Shown here: piece by piece, positions 36,900 to 44,926 of the stretch
Layout: each line of letters starts with the position of its first letter
How positions within the stretch are numbered: position 1 is the first letter of the stretch
Assembly (NCBI RefSeq): GCF_016862215.1
Contig: NZ_BOMN01000142.1
Coordinates: forward strand, 1 to 64,000
Direction: 5' to 3'
DNA: 64,000 nt
Source of the DNA: Winogradskya humida
Lineage (GTDB): Bacteria; Actinomycetota; Actinomycetes; Mycobacteriales; Micromonosporaceae
Notes under the pieces: generated by a model
Told to the model about the DNA's origin: nothing
Seen by the model: only the letters and a program-made list of their open reading frames with translations
Database searches by the model: none
Translations under genes and position numbers: made by a program

Positions 36900-37306
36900 A
36901 CACATGATCCGCGGGCACGGGCACGGGCACCGGGCGGCGACCCGTCCAGCGACCTCGAGCGCACCGACACCGTAGGCAGAAAGCCGGTACACCTCAACAT
37001 CGTCGTCGGAAACCTGCCGCACCAACCATCCCGCCTGCACCCACTGTCGGCAAAGATCACGCGTGTTTCCTGTAGGCAGCGGCTGGCTGTCGTCCTCGCC
37101 GTACCCCGCAGCACGCAACTGTTCGAGGGCCTCATTGATCTCCGTATGCGCATCCGCCACCGCAACCGTCGGGCGGTCTGCGGTAAAACCATCGCCAACA
37201 CCGTCACCACGAACGGCGCGTGAGTCTGATGAAGCAAGGAAAGCATCGGATTTTGAAACGTCCGAAGCGCCCCCTGGTAAGCACCTTCAACATCTCGCGT
37301 AACCAT
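36900..37306 (-). pseudogene. N-terminal fragment of a DUF3375/JetA-like protein
   Basis: From an ATG at 37306 one frame reads GAYQGALRTFQNPMLSLLHQ and THAPFVVTVLAMV; a second frame continues VAVADAHTEINEALEQLRAA, then LCRQWVQAGWLVRQV and VEVYRLSAYGVGALEVAGRV before homology ends near 36930. The order and spacing resemble the N-terminal winged-helix region of DUF3375, the JetA subunit of Wadjet plasmid-defence systems. It carries a frameshift near 37170 and lacks at least the last two thirds; no JetB, C or D genes are seen. Confidence 0.5.
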
Positions 37307-37469
37307 CAGCACACAGCGTACGGCGTAGGTACGACATGGAAGAGCTCGCAACTGTCGCCGCTGTGCGGTCCTCGCGTGCGGAGGCGGCCCCGTAGCCCTC
37401 CGCCTACGGACCACCGCAGCGCCGGCGCCGTCGTAGGAGCCGAGCAGCTCCAGCGTCGGCGAATGGCGC

Positions 37470-37610
37470 GTGGAGGTCGTCCGCCGCGGTCGGTCGCGCT
37501 TACACCGAGTCGTGCGCGGCGAAGTGGTGCACGACTGGCTGTCCATCAGCGCGTTGGAGCGGCTCCTCGACGAAAACGGCGTGGACTGGCGCGAGCTGGT
37601 GGCTGTCTGA
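37470..37610 (+). CDS. Possible small protein or gene tail (46 aa)
   Basis: The frame reads VEVVRRGRSRLHRVVRGEVV, then HDWLSISALERLLDENGVDW and RELVAV before TGA. The codon pattern is clearly protein-like and the frame extends back to a TAG near 37433. The GTG at 37470 lacks a ribosome site. It may be a real small protein or the end of a decayed gene. No function is suggested. Confidence 0.4.
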   Translation: MEVVRRGRSRLHRVVRGEVVHDWLSISALERLLDENGVDWRELVAV

Positions 37611-37622
37611 TTCCCGAGGGTG

Positions 37623-38636
37623 TCAGGATCCGTCCGGCGGCCCCTGGTCTGAATTCGTCTCGTCTGCTGCGGCGCGCTCGTCGGCCTTGGCCCGCCGCGC
37701 TGCCCGGCGGCTAGGGGGCTGATCGGCAGGGTCGGGCTCCGGATCGCGGGCGGGCTTGTGCACCTTCAGGCCATGCCGGCTGGCTTCGAGACCCATGCCG
37801 GTGTCCATGGTGAGCAGGCGTACCTTCTCTCCGGACATCACCTGCACTGCCAGCGCCCGGTCGATGATTTCCGCGTCGTCGTTGTGCAGTGGGACGTGCA
37901 TCTCGTTGTCGTAGAGGACCTCGATCGTCACGGTGCCGCGCGGCATCTCACCGCGGTCGGCCATCTCGTGCGGGTTGGGGTCGGCAGGGCGCAGCACGGT
38001 GCGGCCGTCTGGGTTGCGGAGCAGCCTGTCGACGACCGCCAGGGTCAGGCCGGCACGCCAGCGAACCTGCGGCTGCGAATGCTCCTTGAGCCTGTCCAGC
38101 TCCTTGATCACCGCATACGGGACGACGACGCGGATCTCCTCGAACCCCTGGCCGATCTCTTCGGCCCAGGGAATGTCCTCGATCTTCATCGGGTGCTTGA
38201 TGAACACGCTCGTATCCACCACCACGAAGACCTCGCCGTTTGAGCCCCACCGGACGAACTCTTTGCGCAGCGCCGCGTGCGCGGCCTCGTACGCGTCCTT
38301 GCGGTCGGCGATCTCCACCGCAAGCGCGTCGCGTGCCCATGGGGTGACCTGACCGCCTGCCTCCATGAACACGCCTGGCCGCTCAGTCTGCTGCAACGTG
38401 GCGGCGGCGCCGGGCAGCAGACTGAGCAGCCGGGTGAATCCTGGGGTGAACAGCAGCCGGTCCACGTCAGAGGTCCGGATCTGACCGCGGAACATGCGCG
38501 CCATCTCGAATACCCAGCGTACATAGCGGATAGGGTCGCCGGAGTAGTTGTCCGGTTCGCTGCGGCAGCGATCGAGCAGTGAGATTACATGGAGCAGGTT
38601 GGCGCCGAGAGTCGGTGTGACGAGCATGGACAGCAT
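37623..38636 (-). CDS. PIN-domain protein (337 aa)
   Basis: PIN domains are metal-dependent RNases. The active-site acids are in place: VVVDTSVFIKHP, YAVIKELDRLKEH, NDDAEIIDRAL and RLLTMDTGMGLEAS (about residues 135-290). An N-terminal ~130-residue helical region (DPIRYVRWVFEMARMF) and a charged C-terminal tail (PSRRAARRAKADER) flank it. PIN proteins of this size with the KELDRL motif resemble the PIN part of PhoH2-type proteins and are not usually toxin VapC. No antitoxin gene adjoins. ATG at 38636; a second ATG lies at 38627. Confidence 0.85.
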   Translation of the reverse strand: MLSMLVTPTLGANLLHVISLLDRCRSEPDNYSGDPIRYVRWVFEMARMFRGQIRTSDVDRLLFTPGFTRLLSLLPGAAATLQQTERPGVFMEAGGQVTPWARDALAVEIADRKDAYEAAHAALRKEFVRWGSNGEVFVVVDTSVFIKHPMKIEDIPWAEEIGQGFEEIRVVVPYAVIKELDRLKEHSQPQVRWRAGLTLAVVDRLLRNPDGRTVLRPADPNPHEMADRGEMPRGTVTIEVLYDNEMHVPLHNDDAEIIDRALAVQVMSGEKVRLLTMDTGMGLEASRHGLKVHKPARDPEPDPADQPPSRRAARRAKADERAAADETNSDQGPPDGS

Positions 38637-38689
38637 CCTGGCAGGTGCGCAGATCCGATGTGTACTGGGTTACGTCGCTGGTAGTCGCC

Positions 38690-39104
38690 CTTGGCCGGCG
38701 GGATAGTTCTGCCGTTCACCCCGGGCAGCACTTCGAAGACGCGGAGCGCGGCGACCACGCGATCGGCTTCCTCGGCCGTGAACTACTCCCAGGAGTACAC
38801 GAATCTCACCTCGGGTTCCTCGGCAGGTCAGTCCACCGCGCTACCCGGTTATCGTCCACCGCGTCGCGCGCCAGAGCCGGGCGTCGATGTCGACGCGCAC
38901 GGGCATGAGATATTTCATCGGCAGGTCGTCCGATTCCGACGAGAGCAGGACTATCTGACAGGTCACGGCCCGATCGACGGCTTGATTATCAAACAGTAGG
39001 GTCATGCACCACGTCGCCCCAAGGGTGCAGGTCGAGCCCGACTCCGCGGATCGACGGCAGGTACGCAGCAAGTCTGCACGCAGCTCAGCGGCCGGGAAGA
39101 GCAT
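38690..39104 (-). pseudogene. Degraded hypothetical gene
   Basis: From an ATG at 39104 the frame reads MLFPAAELRADLLRTCRRSA, then TCTLGATWCMTLLFDNQAV and ends at a TAG (38841-38843). Protein-like sequence then resumes in another frame (PAEEPEVRFVYSWE, stop, FTAEEADRVVAALRVFEVLP). One frameshift and one stop separate the pieces of what was probably one gene. Function unknown. Confidence 0.4.
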
Positions 39105-39360
39105 TGTCCGCCAGCGCTGCGGCCCGACCGTCCCCGCGCGGCAAGCGCTCGTTGCGGCAGAAGAGTGCATTTGCTTGGTGCGGTACTTGCGCCATCCGAG
39201 TAGGTCGAAACGCCTCCTGAAGCGCTCCTTGACTACGTCAAGCTAAGAAATATAGACCTATTGTCATGCCCGCATGCGGTTTCACGCCCGGCCTTGGACC
39301 GCACGGATGCAAAGCCTCGGATTGCATTTGAAGCGTTGCCTTATTGTCGAGTGAAGCCTT

Positions 39361-40243
39361 GAGGGTTATTCAGCAGGGCTTTGATAATCCACAGTAGAAC
39401 CCAATGAAAAAGACGGTCCGCTCATCAGTAGGATGGAGTTACCACACAACACCCAAAGAAGAGCGAACCGTCGAAGATGTATCATACCACCGGCTTCTCC
39501 AAGGACCAGATCCTGGATCTTTGCAGCCGCGCCCATTCCCACACCGCAGATATGCAGAAGCCGCCATGGCCACCAGTCCTTGACCTCTACCGCGCTGTCG
39601 TCGTCACACTTACCTACCTTCGACGCAACCGCGTCCAAGCAGCACTCGCCGAAACCTACGACGTCTCGCAATCCACCATTTCACGAGCCGTCTCCGGACT
39701 CACTCCCGTTCTCAAGAACATGCTGACGGAATTTGTGCCAACAGCCGACGAACTCGACCCGCGAACCCTGTACATCGTCGACGGCAGCCTGCTGCCGTGC
39801 TGGTCATGGGCCGGACACCGGGAGCTGTACTCCGGCAAGCACAAGACCACGGGCCTCAACGTCCAGCTCGCCTGCCGGCTCGACGGAAGCCTCGCGGGGG
39901 TCTCAGACCCGATCAACGGATCACGCCACGACACCTTCGCCCTCAACGAGTCCAGCGCCCTGATCTCGATGAACCCGAGCCTGTGGATCGGCGACAAGGG
40001 CTACATCAGCAACGACATGCTCACCCCGATCAGAAAACCCACCCACCGAGCACTCCTGGACTGGGAGAAAGAATTCAACACACAGGTCAACAAGGTTCGT
40101 TACGTCATCGAACAGGCCATCGCCAACTTCAAGACCTGGCGAATCATGCACACCGACTACCGGCGACCCCTCAAATCGTTCCGTCAAACCATCAGTGCCG
40201 TAGTCGCTCTGCACTTTTACAAGATCGCCTGTGAATAACCCTC
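39361..40243 (+). mobile_element. Complete IS5-family insertion sequence (883 bp)
   Basis: Perfect 12-bp inverted ends, GAGGGTTATTCA (39361-39372) and TGAATAACCCTC (40232-40243), enclose one intact transposase gene. CTT directly flanks both ends (39358-39360 and 40244-40246), a 3-bp target duplication as expected for several IS5 subgroups. Intact ends, gene and duplication suggest a recent, possibly active copy. Confidence 0.9.
39477..40238 (+). CDS. IS5-family (DDE_Tnp_4) transposase
   Basis: The 253-residue protein has an N-terminal helix-turn-helix (VQAALAETYDVSQSTISRAV) and the Harbinger/IS5-type catalytic core: TLYIVDGSLLPCWSW (first Asp), LWIGDKGYISNDM (second Asp) and an invariant-like VIEQAIANFKTWRIM (Glu). 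The reading frame is uninterrupted and ends 6 bases inside the right inverted end. ATG at 39477. Confidence 0.92.
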   Translation: MYHTTGFSKDQILDLCSRAHSHTADMQKPPWPPVLDLYRAVVVTLTYLRRNRVQAALAETYDVSQSTISRAVSGLTPVLKNMLTEFVPTADELDPRTLYIVDGSLLPCWSWAGHRELYSGKHKTTGLNVQLACRLDGSLAGVSDPINGSRHDTFALNESSALISMNPSLWIGDKGYISNDMLTPIRKPTHRALLDWEKEFNTQVNKVRYVIEQAIANFKTWRIMHTDYRRPLKSFRQTISAVVALHFYKIACE

Positions 40244-40531
40244 CTTGTGTCGGCCGTAGATAACGTCGATTAATTGAGGGCGAGTCTAGCGCGGCATGAT
40301 CGCCCAGACCGATCTGCCTATTCGGCCAACGGTCACCATCGAGTTCTTAAGTGCGCTCTTCCGGCGAGAGCCGACAAAGATATTTAGACGGGATGAATCA
40401 GGCGATTCGCGCTCAGGTTCCCACCTTCTTGCCCGAATCTGTTAGCCAGTCAGCCCCCATGCGGTCGTTTTCTTACATGCTCGTCGAAGATGCGGGATTC
40501 TGTCTGGGCTGCCAACCAGGAGGGCTCACGA

Positions 40532-41179
40532 ATGAAAGAAAAGCAGTTTGTCTTCGGGGTGGACCTTGACGGAGTATGCGCGGATTTCTACAAGAAAATG
40601 CGAGAGGTGTACTCGGACTGGAAGGGTGTACCCCAGGAGGCTCTGACGAAAGAGGTCAGCTATGGCCTGCCCGAATGGGGAACCCTGCCGGACGAGTATT
40701 CCAGAGTTCACAGGTTCGCCGTAACGCAACGTGAACTTTTTAGTTCGATGGATCCAATCAAGGGTGCTGCCCAGTCAATACGTAGACTAGGCAGCGAAGG
40801 GGTGCGAATTAGGATCATCACCCATCGGCTTTTCATAAGACACTTCCACGAAACCGCCGTCAGTCAAACGGTTAGATGGCTTGACCATCATGCGATTCCC
40901 TACTGGGACTTGTGCTTCATGCGCGATAAAGATCTTGTCGACGCTGATATTTACATCGAGGACACCGAAGCAAATATTAGATGCCTTCAAGACGCGGATA
41001 AGGAGGTCATAGCCTTCACCAACTCCACTAACAGGAATATGAGTCCACCTCCAAAGCTTAGAGCCAATGACTGGAACGAGGCAGAGGAAATGGTTCGCCA
41101 GAGGTATTACGCGTTCCTTGACTCTCATGGAATGCCCAAGCCTGAAGCCCCGGGGCACGTTCCTTCGCAAACCCTATGA
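40532..41179 (+). CDS. HAD-type 5'(3')-deoxyribonucleotidase-like protein
   Basis: The HAD motifs fit the NT5C family: FGVDLDGVCADFY (nucleophile Asp and general acid Asp), RIIITHR-like RIRIITHRLF (Thr motif II) and YIEDTEANI (motif IV acids). NT5C enzymes dephosphorylate deoxynucleoside monophosphates; the substrate here is not certain. ATG at 40532 follows AGGAGGG. Codon use and base composition are noticeably more AT-rich than neighbours, which suggests recent acquisition. It sits between two insertion sequences. The 288 bases before it hold nothing I can name. Confidence 0.78.
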   Translation: MKEKQFVFGVDLDGVCADFYKKMREVYSDWKGVPQEALTKEVSYGLPEWGTLPDEYSRVHRFAVTQRELFSSMDPIKGAAQSIRRLGSEGVRIRIITHRLFIRHFHETAVSQTVRWLDHHAIPYWDLCFMRDKDLVDADIYIEDTEANIRCLQDADKEVIAFTNSTNRNMSPPPKLRANDWNEAEEMVRQRYYAFLDSHGMPKPEAPGHVPSQTL

Positions 41180-41476
41180 GACTTCTGCGAAATTTACGCG
41201 GTTGCACGCATTTACCCCTTGTTGTGGCGGCAATCGGCGAATAGCTACTGACTCGCGTGTCCTCATCTCGGCAGATCCGGACCCCGCCAGGAGCCGGAGA
41301 AAGTCACTTCGTGTAGCCGATGGTTTCTGTTTGCCAGCGTCGGCTCGGCCGTCAGCTCGCTGCGGAGCGCGCGGACGTCGACGGCCCCTTCGCACTCGTC
41401 GGCGTACGTGGACCTGCACTGCGAACTTCAGCTTCCTGCGCCGACAAGATCTTGAACAGAAACACTTGACAGGGAA

Positions 41477-41831
41477 CACCACGGCGACCACCGTCCGTAC
41501 CGAACTGAGGCGCTCTTCGATAAGCGGACGAGCGAAGGCCACATTCTCCACAGAGGTACGCGAACGCCGTTCGACAATCATCTGACCTGGTGCGATTCCC
41601 AGCGATCGGAGCAGCTGGGCGTGCACATCACTTTCGACATGAGCAGGTTCACGGCGGTTGGGACCTCCCGTCAGAGCGATCAGCGGTGCCAGCCCCGATC
41701 GAAATGCATCCGCCGCCGGCAACACGGCGTCAGGCAGAGTTGATCCGAACACGAAGATCAGGTCAGCTTGGCCCGTTCCTGGCGCGGACGCATCGACGAA
41801 ATCCGCAACGTCGTCAATTGACTACCGACAT
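41477..41831 (-). pseudogene. YdcF/DUF218-like fragment
   Basis: The minus strand reads IDDVADFVDASAPGTGQADL, then IFVFGSTLPDAVLPAADAFR, LAPLIALTGG and TSVENVAFARPLIEE, the first half of a DUF218 (YdcF) protein. The likely start ATG at 41831 has GGAG upstream but is one base out of frame with the body, and the homology ends near 41477. Another protein-like stretch in a different frame (VDVRALRSELTAEPTLANRN) lies at about 41270-41430, so decay is advanced. Confidence 0.5.
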
Positions 41832-41888
41832 GTCGGGCACTCCGAACCTCGCGTGTGAATTCCGTCGCACCGCGCGGTGATCTTGCTA

Positions 41889-43062
41889 CAGAGGTTGAAA
41901 GGCTGACGGTCGTCGGCGTGTCTACGTGACCTACGTCGATGGATTCGGTAGGCCAGAGGTATGAGGTATCCGGCTGGTGGTGGCATGAACGCGGCAGCCC
42001 GGATCCGGCGTGAGAAGGTCAGGATCCAGGCCGCGACCATGTTCGAGGCATTGGAAACGACCGCGCAGATTGCATCTGAGCTGCGGGTTTCTGAGAAGTC
42101 TGTCCGTGAGTGGCGGCGTCGGTGGGCTGCTGGCGGAGCCCAGGCCCTAGCGTCGTCCGGGCCGGGCGGTTCGGACTGCAAACTCTCCGATGACCAGCTC
42201 AAACAGCTTGCCGAGGTGCTCGATGAAGGACCCGTCGCGCAGGGCTGGGTCGACGCACGCTGGACCCTCGCTCGGGTCGCCGAGGTGACCGAACGCTGCT
42301 TCGGCGTCTCGTACACGCTGCGCGGAGTGTCGTATCTGCTGCACCGCATCGGTTACAGCCAACAGGTCCCGACCCGTCGGGCGATCGAACGCGATCCCGA
42401 GGCGATCGCTTCCTGGCACCGTCGGCGGTGGCCGTCGGTAAGAGGTTAGCCGCAGCCCAGGGTGCGTGGATCTGCTTCCAGGACGAGGCCGGTCAGGTCC
42501 TGCGCCCGCCGGTGAGCAAGACCTGGGCCCGCCGTGGCCGCACGCCGGTGATCTCGGTGTCGGGTAAAGGCTCCGGCCGGATCTCGATCGCCGGCCTGGT
42601 CTGTCTCAAGCCCGGTGAACGCGGCCGGCTGATGTGGCGCACCCGCTTGCACCGCGGCCGCAAAGACGAACGCGGTAGCTTCAGCGAGGACGACTACATC
42701 GCTTTACTCGACCAGGCCCACCAACGTTTGCAGGCGCCGATCGTGCTGATCTGGGACAACCTCAACACCCACGTCAGCCGCCGTATGCAGGCGCTGATCG
42801 CCGCCCGGTGCTGGCTGACGGTGATCCGGCTTCCCGCTTACGCCCCGGACCTCAACCCGACCGAGGGCGTCTGGTCCTGGATGAAACGCGGCCTGACGAA
42901 CATCGCCGCCCGCGGCATCGACCACCTCGCCGACCTGGTCAGACGCCGGTTACGCGCCTGCCAGCAGCAGTCCGATCTCCTCGCCGGCTTCTTCGCCAGC
43001 ACCGAAATGACCCTCGACCCCGAACTACCGCAATGAGGCAGACCTCAGCCTTTCAACCTCTG
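41889..43062 (+). mobile_element. IS630-family insertion sequence (about 1.17 kb)
   Basis: A 21-base inverted repeat (41886-41906 and 43045-43065) has TA just inside each outer end, as expected for IS630 elements, which insert at TA and duplicate it. Counting from the TA, the element is 41889-43062. The ends are perfectly matched. Confidence 0.88.
41961..43036 (+). CDS. IS630-family transposase in two overlapping frames
   Basis: The first frame (41961-42449) encodes the helix-turn-helix part (TTAQIASELRVSEKSVREWR) and ends HRRRWPSVRG. The second frame (from GTG 42428 to 43036) begins VGKRLAAAQGAWICFQDEAG and carries the full DDE set: FQDEAG, VLIWDNLNTH and LNPTEGVWSWMK. Homologues read RWP-V-KRLAAAQG in one frame, so here one base is missing near 42448 or a -1 frameshift is used in translation. 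I leave open which. Confidence 0.8.
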
Positions 43063-43255
43063 TAGCAGACTCGCGGACGAGGACTTGAGCGGTGTGAAGC
43101 TCAGGACCGTGATCGAAGGTTTCGGTGAGAGCGGCCATGTCGCTGTTGGCCGGTTTGGCGCTCCAGGGCAGGGCGAAATCCTCGAAGCGGGCCGGCGACC
43201 CCGGCATCGGCGGGACTATCGTGCGGGCGAGCGGACGGGGCACCGTTCGGCGCGG

Positions 43256-43636
43256 TCAGTCATACGTGACGCCGCCCGCGCCGCTGTGCACGATGGTCAT
43301 CTCCCGCTGTGGCGATCCGGCGGTGAAGCCGTCATAAATCGCCGCCAGCGGCGAACCGGCGTCGATGACGGTGTACCCGCGCGGTTGCGACAGGTTAGGG
43401 ATCTGCTGACGCAGGACGTGCAGGGGCATGACGGGGTATTCACGCACACGGGTGATGGGCATGGCGTAGCCGTGGGGCAGGTCGTGCAGGTAGGCGCGGA
43501 CCGATGCACCGTTCCCGGACTCGGCCTGCTCGGCAAGGCCAGCGATGCGGTCAGGAGGGTCCACGATCGCGGAGGCGAGGTCAATGACCGCGGCCAGCGC
43601 CGAGGTTGGCGCGTTGAGGTAGACCAGCCAGCTCAC
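43256..43636 (-). CDS. Hypothetical protein, possible unusual start
   Basis: The protein reads SWLVYLNAPTSALAAVIDLA, YLHDLPHGYAMPITRVREYP and QIPNLSQPRGYTVIDAGSPL, a compact alpha/beta sequence that resembles actinobacterial proteins near the ASCH/EVE group in shape, but I cannot assign it. A GTG at 43636 is a possible start without a ribosome site. The frame continues upstream with convincing sequence (RAKRHEFRRRFLTGTA) to an ATT at 43705 placed 3 bases after GGAGGTGA, so translation may begin there, or the true start has mutated. Confidence 0.5.
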   Translation of the reverse strand: MSWLVYLNAPTSALAAVIDLASAIVDPPDRIAGLAEQAESGNGASVRAYLHDLPHGYAMPITRVREYPVMPLHVLRQQIPNLSQPRGYTVIDAGSPLAAIYDGFTAGSPQREMTIVHSGAGGVTYD

Positions 43637-43764
43637 CGCGGTGCCGGTGAGGAAACGGCGCCGGAACTCGTGCCGCTTCGCTCGTTCTCTCCGTAGTCTG
43701 GGAATGTCTCACCTCCAGGTCATCTGCGCGCAGCCTTCTGTTATCAAGTCTGCCGGAGGTATGG

Positions 43765-44229
43765 GTGGAGATCTTTTATGTGGACCGGCGGTCGCGCGGT
43801 CTCTGGCCGGGGCCGGAGGGGTTTGACGTCCGTTCGACGTTGGACTACCGATCGCTGCCGGATGGCATGCCGATCCTGGTTGATGAGGCGATGCAGCCGG
43901 TCGAGCCCGTGTCCGGCTGGTTCCGGGTGTTGGCCTACGACGGCAAGCAGGCGACAACTTTGCGGGTGTATGCGTACATCGTGCGCCGGCTCATCGCGTT
44001 CCTCGACGGCCGCGGCGCGGACTTGCTTTCGGCGACGGAGAGCGACTTGGTCGCCTACCGCCGGTCGCGGACGGAGTTGCAAGACAAGCCCATCGACGAG
44101 GTGACGTGGGACCGCGAAGCGACGGTGATCAACGCCTTGTATGGGTATCTGCTCGATCAAGGTTTGGTCCGTCGCCGGCCGTTCCGGATGACGCGTCGGG
44201 GTGCTCGGCGTGGTTCTGAGCACAATTAG
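43765..44229 (+). CDS. Tyrosine-recombinase core-binding domain protein (154 aa)
   Basis: The sequence (TTLRVYAYIVRRLIAFLDGR, then TWDREATVINALYGYLLDQG) is the SAM-like core-binding domain that precedes the catalytic domain in tyrosine recombinases. It ends with SEHN and a stop 10 bases before the left end of the IS21-type element. The catalytic partner starts at 47592 on the far side. Without the insert, the DNA would read AAT TGA TC ATG, putting the two frames 2 bases apart. GTG at 43765 follows CCGGAGGT. Confidence 0.7.
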   Translation: MEIFYVDRRSRGLWPGPEGFDVRSTLDYRSLPDGMPILVDEAMQPVEPVSGWFRVLAYDGKQATTLRVYAYIVRRLIAFLDGRGADLLSATESDLVAYRRSRTELQDKPIDEVTWDREATVINALYGYLLDQGLVRRRPFRMTRRGARRGSEHN

Positions 44230-44317
44230 CGGTCCCGTTTGGGCGGGAGTTTGGGTCCCGGTGGCGGCCCGCGGGTTTCGTTGGGCGTGAGTTCGGGACC
44301 CGCCCTGGTCGTGTAGT

Positions 44318-44722
44318 TCAGGCGAGGGCACCCCGCATCGCTTCTATTACCGCCGTACGTACGGGTTCGTGGGTGAGCGGAGGCAGCTCCTCTGGCCGGA
44401 ACCAGCGGATCTCGTCGTGTTCTTCGGGGGCGGCATTTGTCGGTGTCCCCTGCCACTCCTTGACAATCCAGGCGCTGAAGTGCACGGATTCCTCTCCGCG
44501 GCCCACCTGCAGCCGGCACAGATGGATCACCGAGCCCGGCTCGATCTGCACGCCCAGTTCCTCGTCCAGCTCCCTGGCAAGCGCAGCCAGTTCTGTCTCG
44601 CCCGGCTCCATGTGCCCGCCGCCCAGGCCCCACACGTCCGGGTACACAGGACGGTTCGGACTTCGGTGGACGAGCAGGATCTGACCTTCGCAGATCAACG
44701 CCCCCATGACGATCTGAATCAT
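44318..44722 (-). CDS. NUDIX hydrolase inside the IS21-type element
   Basis: The 134-residue protein has an intact NUDIX box, GGGHMEPGETELAALARELD then EELGV, and starts MIQIVMGALICEGQILLVHR, typical of MutT-like enzymes with broad nucleotide or ADP-ribose type substrates. ATG at 44722; the frame is open 16 codons further. It is oriented against istA. Its place between repeated left-end motifs makes it a passenger gene candidate, possibly captured. Confidence 0.88.
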   Translation of the reverse strand: MIQIVMGALICEGQILLVHRSPNRPVYPDVWGLGGGHMEPGETELAALARELDEELGVQIEPGSVIHLCRLQVGRGEESVHFSAWIVKEWQGTPTNAAPEEHDEIRWFRPEELPPLTHEPVRTAVIEAMRGALA

Positions 44723-44926
44723 GGGCGGATTGTGGCATGACCATCCGACAAGAACGTCCGCGACAGCCACGATGAACGTTCGCTCTCAGGCTCGGGTTCA
44801 GGGTGTTGGCCTGCGGTTTGGTCGCGATTTCAGGACCCACCTCGATCGGGTGGTTTCGATGTTCACGAGTTTCGGACCCACCGAGAGCGGTGGGAGCATC
44901 AGCGGGTCTGGACGGGAGTCTTGCCG

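Larger units (their letters stand above)
41822..43243 (-). pseudogene. Small unknown gene split by the IS630 element
   Basis: Upstream of the IS the minus strand reads MPGSPARFEDFALPWSAKPA, MAALTETFDHGPELHTAQVL and VRESA; beyond it SKITARCDGIHTRGSECPTC and R, then TAG (41822-41824). Removing the IS and one TA joins the two in frame across GAGTCTGCTAGC. The ancestral protein was about 80 residues with a C-terminal CPTC pair. No family recognised. Confidence 0.6.

Noticed and set aside
37623-38636. VapC-type toxin reading of the PIN protein
   Set aside because: It is 337 residues, far longer than VapC, and no antitoxin gene is adjacent.
44858-44879. Left end of the IS21 element at 44858
   Set aside because: It matches the right end at 16 of 22 positions, less well than 44240-44259 (18 of 20), so it is treated as an internal end-repeat; this could be reversed by comparison with other copies.
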